The notes under the pieces are model-generated. The model worked only from the letters and a program-made list of their open reading frames with translations, made no database searches and was not told the DNA's origin. From the NCBI GenBank assembly GCA_029582155.1, contig CM055912.1, positions 868,001 to 932,000 on the forward strand: a DNA stretch of 64,000 nt, in the 5' to 3' direction. Made by a program: the position numbers and the translations under genes. Positions 56,706 to 64,000 of the stretch are shown here, in pieces. The DNA is from Panopea generosa (Eukaryota; Mollusca; Bivalvia; Adapedonta; Hiatellidae). Within the stretch, counting starts at the first letter, position 1; the number at the start of each line of letters is the position of its first letter.

Positions 56706-57928
56706 TTATATTATGCAAGAAACATTATTTACAAGAATAACCCACGTCAAAAGGTTTAAAAAATTTTGTGACCAGCAACCACTTATGTAGCTTGATTAAA
56801 TATGGCGTGAATGGACAGCTTCTTTATTATTTGGATATCCTTTCTGCTGTCCATAACTCGGGAGACGCAAAATAAAAAAACAACTTTAAAAGGCTCCTAG
56901 AGATGTGCAATATGTCGCACTACCATTTATGATAATAATAACATTTGCTTTTGTTTTTCAAACCAAGGAATTAGAGATATTGTTTCTTGAATAAAGTTGC
57001 AATTACGTAATAAAGTGATTTATTTATAATAAACATAATACATATTAGATATATAATGGAAACATCTGCAATGTTATCCTAAACATATAATGCATGTACT
57101 ATAAAGTTTATTAAGTATTTGTTTGTTTACTATACTTGTAAAATTGAAGTTCGACCCCAAGAGAGGCAATGCCTTAGTTCATATTAGAAAACTAGTTTAT
57201 ATGTGATATGGTATATGTATATGTTTGTGTATTTCAGGTGCTAGTGCTTTGGAATGTCATCAATCATATCACAATCCTGGCTTTACTGTCTCCATATTTG
57301 GTTTCTGAGCAATAACTTTTGAAGGGGCTTATTTATGTGACCGATGGTCATCAGATCAATAACTACAGATCTGTGAGGGGTTTAGGGTTTAATGCAGTAT
57401 AAACTATAAAACAAGAACCTGTAACGATACAGTATGATACATAATTTACAAGACATGAAAAACAATGATTATGACAAAACTTCAAAATCAGGAGGCTCGC
57501 AACTATAAATTAAAATACTTAATGTGGCCAAAAGTAAGCCCCCGGACACATGTATTTAATTATAAAATAAGTTTTACATTAATTTTGTCAATGTTGGTCA
57601 AATTTTACAGGAGTTATTGCCCCTTGTATTTGTAATAATATGAATTATTAAAGACCTAAAAGAATAAAAATGTGGAGAATATTAGGTATGCTCCCCTACC
57701 CACCCCCTTATTGATTTTCTTTGCTCTGTAAGAAGACAAGCAAAGCCAGGATTGTGTATATTCAAGGGCTTTGATCTTATTGCATATAGCAGTAACTGCT
57801 TGTACACACATGGTTTAGTTATATTATTATTTTTAACTGATTGTATGTTTCAAAATTTTATTATCAAACCAGTAAAACAGTTTGGACAGATCTTAAAGGC
57901 AGTTGAATTGAGAAACTGCTAATATTTA
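56706..57928. other. Non-coding, nothing firm
   Basis: 56838-56935 repeats the GACGCAAAATAAAAAAA segment of 5590-5690. 57240-57315 is open after a TATTTCAG acceptor but ends in a stop and is unrecognised. No exon is called. Confidence 0.35.
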
Positions 57929-58190
57929 GACTGGGTCCGGTTAACTACTTAGAAAGCGCGTTTGATTATCAATCCAGGGGTAGTGAGCTTGAATCTTCAT
58001 CTGGCCACATTCACTGTCTCAATGATGATTTATATATGACATTGTAGGGAGGGTCTAAGACCACTTACCTCTTACTGCTAAGGTCGTAGGTTCAAGTCCC
58101 GCTCGCTACAAAATCTTTATGTGAGAAAGTTTCCAGTTACTTGCGGAAGGACGGTGGTTCTACTCATTCTATTACATGAATGGTTTGTTA
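57929..58190 (+). mobile_element. Fused SINE heads, family A then family B
   Basis: 57929-58046 has the family-A head and start of body (TATCAATCCAGGGGTAGTGA, CTGTCTCAATGATGATTTAT, GACATTGT). It breaks at about 58047 into a family-B head and body (GGTCGTAGGTTCAAGTCCCG, TGAGAAAGTTTCCAGTTACT, GGACGGTGGTTCTACTC). Confidence 0.7.
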
Positions 58191-59438
58191 TTTGTCTGAT
58201 TTTCTAATTAATATTATGAATAAGCAAACATGACATGTAAAAAATGGTTTATAAAGTATACTTACATCATACATGTACTTTCTCCGTAACAAGAATACAT
58301 GACAGTATTTCTCTATTTTCTGTGTTTAATTTTCCACAAATTTTTGATGTATGGATTTGATTAAATGTAACCTCATAAATAAAACCAGTTGATTAACATC
58401 TATCTGGTATATATGTCTTATGTATGTATATATATGTTTGCACATTGCGTTATGTATACATGATATTTTCTCTTTTTTTCTTTACACATTTTTGTAATAT
58501 AAGATACAGTACCTGTTATGCCATGTAAGTAAATTTATTCCTGTTTTGTATGTAACACCATGTACGGAGGTAGTGATTAAAGGATCACAAGACAAACTAA
58601 ATTTCTAATATTTAATATATTAACTTATGCGTGATCGTATAGTGTTAAGTTTCTACATCTTAATATAATTCCATAACTCACTTAACCGTATAGTGGTTAA
58701 TTAAGCCCAGACCTTAAAGCTGCATAGTTTAACAATCTTAACTTCCCCAGCATTCTGCTAACTCTCCTCACCCTACTAACCGCCGCTCCTAACCCCACAT
58801 ACTAAACTGATTCTCCTTAAGAGCTCTCAGCTCCAGAACTTACTAAGACTCCCAACTGCCCTCTGACAGAGTAACATGTACTTTTATATCTAGTCTCCGA
58901 GTTGCAGGACGAATCATTTGGCTCTACAGTGATCTAACCTCTACTATCCAGTTAGGTAATTTGCCAGGCGGGTATTAAACAGGTGTTTGGCCTTATGGAT
59001 TGAGTTACACTGGATCAGGTATTCGGTGGTAATGTGAGGCAAAACACCTGGGGTGTTACATGTACATATGTTCACACAGGCCTATGGCCTATTGAATTGC
59101 AAATAAAAGTTTCTTTCTTTCTTTCATGTAAACTTTTTTCCTTCTATTTTCATGAAACAAAGAGACAAAGAGAAATCCGTTTCTTTGGTGTGTGGAGATA
59201 GAATTTTCCAGAAGACAATGTCTCCCCGATACTCAGTACAGCAATTAACATCTCTGACAGTTATCTGCTCCGGTGGATAACATTGTTATTAATGGTCCTG
59301 CTATACAGTGATTTTACCAAAAATAAAGCAAAAAAGTGGCCATAACTTGTTTAAAGTTGGACAGACATTGTCAAGTATCAAACTTGAAAGCTGTTTTATA
59401 ATGACGCAGCTTCACACTAAATATTAATTAACCAACTA
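58191..59438. other. Non-coding; CT-rich anomalous stretch 58730-58990
   Basis: Mostly AT-rich. 58741-58990 is richer in C and lacks the usual AT bias (ACCGCCGCTCCTAACCCCAC and neighbours), which suggests a different origin. A possible 21-base micro-exon at about 58502-58522 (pyrimidine tract, AG, then GTAAGT) is noted but not supported. Confidence 0.35.
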
Positions 59439-59598
59439 CAGTCAAACCTGTCTTAAACTGCTAGTGAAGGGAAGGAGCAAAAGTGGCCTTTTAAGACAGG
59501 TGGCTGCATAAAACAGGTACAGTTGTTGTAAAAGCATAGAAATGGGAAATAACAACTGTGGCTGCTTAAGACAAGTGGTGATGCCTACAGATCAGACT
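59439..59598. mobile_element. Tc1/mariner-like MITE copy, about 160 bp
   Basis: Left end CAGTCAAACCTGTCTTAA directly after TA. Interior GGGAAGGAGCAAAAGTGGCC and AAAGCATAGAAATGGGAAAT. The right end (CAGATCAGACTTTA) is eroded. Confidence 0.8.
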
Positions 59599-60072
59599 TT
59601 AAAGTCTATCAATAGACAACAAAATAGAGTGAGCCTCAATAGCTAATGACTTCTCAACCAATTTTACAATTGTATATCAAAGTTTAAAACTGTTCAAACT
59701 AGCAGTATCAAACTGATGGATTTGTGGTAAATGCAGGCATTTTAACTTTTTTTATAAAGTTCTTCATTGTAAATTTTATTTCCGATTATAATTGATTATT
59801 AATCAACTTCATACATCCAGTTATATCCGACAATGGATTTTTCTAATATTTCCAGTTTGTCTATCACTACAGAGTTTGTCCATCTGTAAATGAAGACCTT
59901 AGTGAACATGAATATTCCATAACTGTATTGAAAATGTTCTTTCTTGTACTAACATGTAATATAGTCTATAAACTGGATTCTTTATCTTTTGAAAATCTTT
60001 TTTTTTCTGGCATACTGTAGTAGAACTAATGCTACTGGTACCATTAACTGTTACTAACCTGTTAATTGTCAG

Positions 60073-60234
60073 ATACAGACACCAGGTACCAGTAGATGTC
60101 CATGACATTATGCTGACTCTAAAAGGACAGTTAGACAGCAAACATGTGAAACTACAACATAGTTTACAGCCATTGGATGATTGTATGGTTACTATTGATG
60201 TACCGTCTTACATTCTGAAACATGTGTTACACAG
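60073..60234 (+). CDS. Candidate exon, unidentified protein
   Basis: Preceded by TGTTAATTGTCAG and followed by GTTGAT; 162 bases, open in one frame. It reads YRHQVPVDVHDIMLTLKG, QLDSKHVKLQHSLQPLDD and CMVTIDVPSYILKHVLHR. The hydrophilic-hydrophobic pattern and codon use look protein-coding. Its phase (last two bases AG) does not join directly to the next exon at 60841 in that exon's open frame. Either an exon between them was missed, the donor is elsewhere (for example GTACCG at 60210), or it belongs to another transcript. No domain recognised. Confidence 0.45.
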
Positions 60235-60282
60235 GTTGATTTCACTGTGTTGCCATCCTTGTTAGTTAAGTTTATATCATTT

Positions 60283-60455
60283 TATTTTAGCTTAATTGTG
60301 AGGAAAGCTCAGAGCTTATATGAAATGCTCTCAAGTCCGCTTCCTGGGTAGAACCAGTACTGAGTGTTGTTTTATGAGAGGCATCAGGTCAAGCGGGGAA
60401 TGGAAACTGCAATTTCTGGAGTAGGTGGCCAATACTCTATCCATTACCCTACCGC
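60283..60455 (-). mobile_element. tRNA-derived SINE, family C
   Basis: The tail side TAGCTTAATTGTGAGGAAAG, then CTCAAGTCCGCTTCCTGGGT, CCAGTACTGAGTGTTGTTTT, and an eroded tRNA-like head to about 60455. It lies in the intron of the candidate gene. Confidence 0.7.
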
Positions 60456-60840
60456 CCTGATTTTTGACGTCCTTGTTGAAGTGCTTCCAAAAATGCGGTC
60501 CTCTCCGTCATTGATAGCTGTCCTAAAAGCAAATGGCTATTGTCATAACCCCTGGCGTTGTCCCATCGTTGTTGTTGTCGTCATCATCTGGTTAAAGTTT
60601 AATATTTATCTCAGATTAGAACTGCTTATGTTTTAATGATTAAACTTTATAAACACATTCAAATCTTGATATAAAAACACACAAAGCTATGTTTATACCT
60701 GTAGCTAGGTTACCTAAGGAATTTGTGAAAACAATTAAAAGAACTGAACTGTCTTTGAAAAATAATAGTGTTTAATTTCACGTGTTCATGTACTTATGTT
60801 GGTATTGCACTGGAAATTTGGATCTTGACTTATATTCCAG

Positions 60841-60934
60841 TTGCTGGAAAGAGAAAAGCAACATTCTGCTGAACTTCTAGAACAGATGTCAGGAATGGAA
60901 CCCAAGGTGGCCGAGGCTTTAATGGAAAAACAAA
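60841..60934 (+). CDS. Coiled-coil protein, exon a
   Basis: Acceptor TATATTCCAG, donor GTAAGC. 94 bases, phase 0 in, one extra base out. It encodes LLEREKQHSAELLEQMSG and MEPKVAEALMEKQ: charged, Leu-spaced and predicted coiled coil by heptad pattern. The extra A joins with AT of the next exon to make Asn, which keeps the frame. The protein is not recognised. Long coiled coils are common in centrosomal, Golgi and motor proteins, and none is favoured here. Confidence 0.75.
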
Positions 60935-61927
60935 GTAAGCTAACTTTAAACATAATTATTTATTTCAAGCCTGCTTAATAATAAATTTTAATTTCATGTG
61001 TTAATTTAACATCCTATTAATAACGAGATCAATGTTAATCCACATTGTATATTGTGATGTAAATAGAGGATCTTACGTTTGTGCTCATTTAATATTGAAT
61101 TTATTAAACAAATATATATATATATATATAATGTCATCATACATTGTGAATGTGCATCTGAAAAGATCCCAAAAATCAGAAATTCTGTTGTGATTTCAAT
61201 TATCTCCCTTTTTGAAATAAATACATATGATTTCACTGTATCTGCATGACCTGATGAGTTTCTAAATCTGTCCTTTATGTAGTATGTGAGAAGTCGTGAA
61301 TCCTTAACTGGATCCTACTCATATAAAGCTATCAGTTCATGTATGTAAATTGTCTGTCCAGTCCAGATGTGTTGCATGTAAAACCATAGTATAAAGGTCA
61401 TGGTTGACACCAAATCTATTGGTTTGGTAGATGCCTTGATATTGTGTCTATGGTTTGCATTGTAACAAGGCATGCTTGTAATAGTGGTCTGTACATTTAG
61501 GTCTGGTTGTTCACAAATAATTATCTCCATATATTTATGTATATATAAATTAGATAATAAATGAGCATGAATGTTATATTCTTTTTATCTCATAACTCTG
61601 GAAAATGGTACATTTCCCATTAATCAAACAGATGCCTCGCTAAGGAATGAAAATAAATAGCACATACCAGTTTACATCAGCTGTCATATGATGTAACATC
61701 TCAAAATAGCATCATTTTACCATAATAAGCTGATGTAATTGATATATTTGGTCCAAAAATAGTTCATTTTACATATGGGAACCAAATTTTACAGAAAAAC
61801 ATGAGAGCCAAGTTTTATGGGAAAAAACTAGTGATGAATCAGAAGTGATATTACACACAGGTTAATATAAAAAATCTGTTGTAGGTTTATTACACTCCTG
61901 CACTTAAATGTTTTTGGTTTACTGTAG
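60935..61927. other. Intron of the coiled-coil gene
   Basis: 993 bases, GTAAGC to TACTGTAG, AT-rich, with a (AT)n tract at about 61112-61130. No nested gene was seen; the small minus frames have no domain. Confidence 0.6.
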
Positions 61928-62055
61928 ATACGTCTGAAGAGATCCGTGACCTGCGAATGGTGCTTTCTTCAGCAGACAAGGAGCTGAAAGAGAGTAAACA
62001 GGTCAAGGCCATTGAAACATCATGCTCACATGACATAGAGATAGTCGAGTCTAAG
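61928..62055 (+). CDS. Coiled-coil protein, exon b
   Basis: Acceptor TTTACTGTAG, donor GTGATG. 128 bases, entering with two bases that complete Asn and leaving in phase 0. It encodes TSEEIRDLRMVLSSADKELK, ESKQVKAIETSCSHDIEIVESK in two runs. Leucines and charged residues follow a heptad-like order in the first half. Consistent phase with exons a and c is strong evidence for a real gene. Confidence 0.78.
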
Positions 62056-62204
62056 GTGATGTTTATTTGTCAGTGATTTATTTTGTTTACATGCAGATTC
62101 TTCCATGTAACAGTAACCTTTTTAACATTAAAATATTGACCCCTAGGCTGAGACAAAATCTTGATCAAAGTGCAACTATTTAACCTCTTATTGGGATTCA
62201 TTCA

Positions 62205-62402
62205 TTTTTATGCCATCGAGGGCTAACCTAACCACTCTTTCCTGGAATCCTAGAAGGTTAACCTATTTCTGCAAGTAACTGATAACATTTCACCTTGAAT
62301 GACAGTTGATTTCATATATCAGTCACTACAGAGACTGTGACCTGGATTCAAACTCATGACCCCTGGATTGATAGTCGGACGCACTACTGACCAAGCCAAT
62401 AT
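62205..62402 (-). mobile_element. tRNA-derived SINE, family A, intronic
   Basis: From the tail side: TTTTTATGCCATCGAGGGCT, GCAAGTAACTGATAACATTT, then a T-arm GGATTCAAACTCATGACCCC and GATTGATAGTCGGACGCACT. It inserted between coiled-coil exons b and c. Confidence 0.85.
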
Positions 62403-62787
62403 GCATATGAATATAATAACATGAAGATTAATATAATAAAAACTATGAAAATATCAAATATTGTGTATCTAATACAACTATGCTTGTTTAACCTACGCTT
62501 CATATCAAATATATACATATAATTCTAGCTCTTCGACAATAAAATTTAAAATAGTCTCTGAAAGCTTTTGTTTTCTGCTGCCTAATATTTTGGTGGACAC
62601 TGCCTAGTTAATTCATCTGTTTGTTCATCTTTTCAGGCTTTTTGTTTCCTGGAAACTTTTATGGCAATGTCATGAAACTTTGTCCATAGTTAAAAGTTTT
62701 CATTATATTTCATTTTACAGGATTTCTTATTGCATACTCATTTATGGTTACTCATCGTTGGTTATACCAATTTCTTGTGTTTTACAG

Positions 62788-62865
62788 TTGCGCGAGTTAG
62801 AGATTGTCATGCAGCAGATCAACAAGGGCAACGAGAAGTTGAACGAAGAAAAGGAATATTTGGAG
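62788..62865 (+). CDS. Coiled-coil protein, exon c
   Basis: Acceptor TTGTGTTTTACAG, donor GTAATG. 78 bases, phase 0 at both ends. It encodes LRELEIVMQQINKG and NEKLNEEKEYLE, a clear coiled-coil stretch with Leu/Ile at heptad positions. The gene continues beyond the window or into exons not recognised. No start or stop codon of the gene is visible. Confidence 0.8.
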
Positions 62866-63099
62866 GTAATGGTTGTATAACTGTGGTTTCTATCGTACAT
62901 GTTGTTATATGGTGTTAAGCATTGCTTTCAACAATTTTTAGCTTGTCTTAAAAAAATCAAATAGCTATTGTCATGACACTGGCGTTGTCATCGTCTGCCG
63001 GTAAAGTTTTATGTTTAGCTCAGCTTTTTCACTGTTTCTGAACAAACTACCTATGTTGTAGTGACTAAACTTCATAAACACATTCATAGAAACAATGTA

Positions 63100-63943
63100 C
63101 GAGGTATGTCCCAAAAGTAATAGGACGCATTTAGAAATATGACTTTTAGTGTTTCAATCCGAACAAAACTTTGCATGGATACTTTTCAATATCTAAACTA
63201 TAAGCATGCAAACTTTCAATATCGTACACCACTTTTTAACATTAATTTTGTCAAGTCAAAATGTGTATGTTACAAAGTACGAGGGAGATTGTCATTATTT
63301 GTGCGACTTCAAATTGACATTCAAATGAAAGTCATTCTTTTTTCGAAGCATGAACTGCTGTGCAAAACACATTTTTTGTGGTACTACACCCTCTTCTGGT
63401 ACATGTCATGATACTATGACTCATAGATCCTAACCACAGAATGTACACTCCGTCACATGACCCGGATGTACTGAAAGCGCTTTTCACAAAGATCTGACTT
63501 GAATCCCAGGAAAACCACACAAAATTTCGGTCGTCCAGATCACTAATGGTCAGTTACTTTCATCTCACCATTGAAAACCAGTTTGTACCACCAATAGATA
63601 AAACTCAATGATATGCCTTCTGTTAAAGAGTTGTGTGAACTAAACTCCAGTGTCTCCTGTGGGGTCATATCACACCAAACACAAAATTTGACCACACTCC
63701 AAATTTTCACTCTAGGCGTGACGTCATCCAATTTCTTTACCATTCAAATTCGCACTTGTTATTTAAAAGTGCATACAATAATTAAATGTTTATCGATAAA
63801 GTTGAATTTTTAAATGACATTCAAACATGATCTGAAATTACATCCACTGTTATTTCATAACATTTGGCACGATATTGAGGAAGATATCTGCTTTCAAAGG
63901 TAATATTGTTTTTTTAAATGGCGTCTAATTTCAAAGTCCCCCG
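63100..63943 (-). mobile_element. Deleted mariner-type transposon
   Basis: Left end CGAGGTATGTCCCAAAAGTA followed by ATAGGACGCATTTA. The reverse complement of the right end begins CGGGGGACTTTGAAATTA and continues GACGCCATTTAA. TA lies outside both ends (63098-63099 and 63944-63945). CGAGG..TGTCC..AAAAGTA ends are mariner-like. A second, similar end (TACGAGGGAGATTGTC) at 63278 may mark a nested or rearranged copy. About 844 bp, too short for a full transposase. Confidence 0.65.
63500..63743 (-). pseudogene. Mariner transposase N-terminal fragment
   Basis: Minus-strand reading gives VKIWSVVKFCVWCDMTPQET, LEFSSHNSLTEGISLSFIYWWYK in two runs, then GEMKVTDH, a stop, and SGRPKF. This follows the recalled order of the first helix-turn-helix of mariner/SETMAR-like transposases (IKFCVKLGKT.. 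ET, a second helix before W(H/Y)KRF, then D..SGRP). The catalytic DDE/D region is absent. At least two stops interrupt it. Confidence 0.6.
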
Positions 63944-64000
63944 TACTTCCAAACTCTCGTTACTATGGTGCGGTTTGCATAAACTTAACAATGACTGAAA

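Noticed and set aside
57240-57315. Open stretch after TATTTCAG ending in a stop codon
   Set aside because: Hydrophobic and unrecognised; no neighbouring exon joins it.
58502-58522. 21-base micro-exon with good pyrimidine tract and GTAAGT
   Set aside because: Too short to support without junction reads; its seven residues carry no homology signal.
59853-59920. Open stretch after TTTCCAG encoding FVYHYRVCPS..EDLSEHEYS
   Set aside because: No convincing donor and no frame-consistent link to the segment at 60073.

Overview
This is animal nuclear DNA, AT-rich, intron-rich and dominated by repeats, with no bacterial-style gene organisation. The tRNA-derived SINEs, jockey/CR1-like LINE remnants, TTAA-flanked and mariner-type DNA transposons, and several dispersed repeats point to a lophotrochozoan, most likely a bivalve mollusc. 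That placement is inferred from recalled resemblance, not from a search. Most long open frames here are by-products of tandem repeats whose unit length is a multiple of three or whose unit lacks stop codons.

Layout. 1-11.4 kb: SINEs, a CATT-tailed retroposon, a hAT-like MITE with perfect 8-bp target duplications (4652-5423), a SINE with a perfect 13-bp target duplication (5724-5996), a 3.6-kb TTAA-flanked DNA transposon (6689-10281) carrying decayed transposase-like exons, and next to it a decayed copy of an uncharacterised protein family. 11.4-17.7 kb: a 6.2-kb minisatellite with three zones of different period (53/27, 27 and 32 bp) built on one GATCTGCTGA core. 17.8-32 kb: SINEs, minisatellites, two LINE reverse-transcriptase remnants (minus strand 21.2-22.0 kb, plus strand 26.5-27.8 kb) and a GAT/GCT-rich microsatellite. 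33.4-36.0 kb: two unrelated minisatellites (41 bp and 28 bp) that abut directly. 36-44.8 kb: dispersed repeats, a palindromic GATATCACTT cluster, a 46-bp tandem array and a 470-bp TTAA MITE.

Genes. The most secure coding sequence is a set of plus-strand exons at 44.9-47.5 kb that clearly encode part of the FAT domain of TRRAP (Tra1), the PIKK-family pseudokinase scaffold of the SAGA and TIP60/NuA4 acetyltransferase complexes. The set looks defective or rearranged. An expected exon between the first two is not visible, one exon has an in-frame TAA, that exon's tail is multiplied five times, and no later TRRAP exon was recognised in the remaining 16.5 kb. Downstream, three plus-strand exons with consistent splice phase (60.8-62.9 kb) encode a coiled-coil segment of an unidentified protein that probably continues past the window. 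Two more exon-like segments (50.7 and 60.1 kb) may belong to it.

The window closes with a deleted mariner-type element whose minus strand keeps the N-terminal helix-turn-helix region of a transposase. No rRNA, CRISPR, operon or authentic tRNA gene was seen; the tRNA-like sequences are best read as SINE heads.
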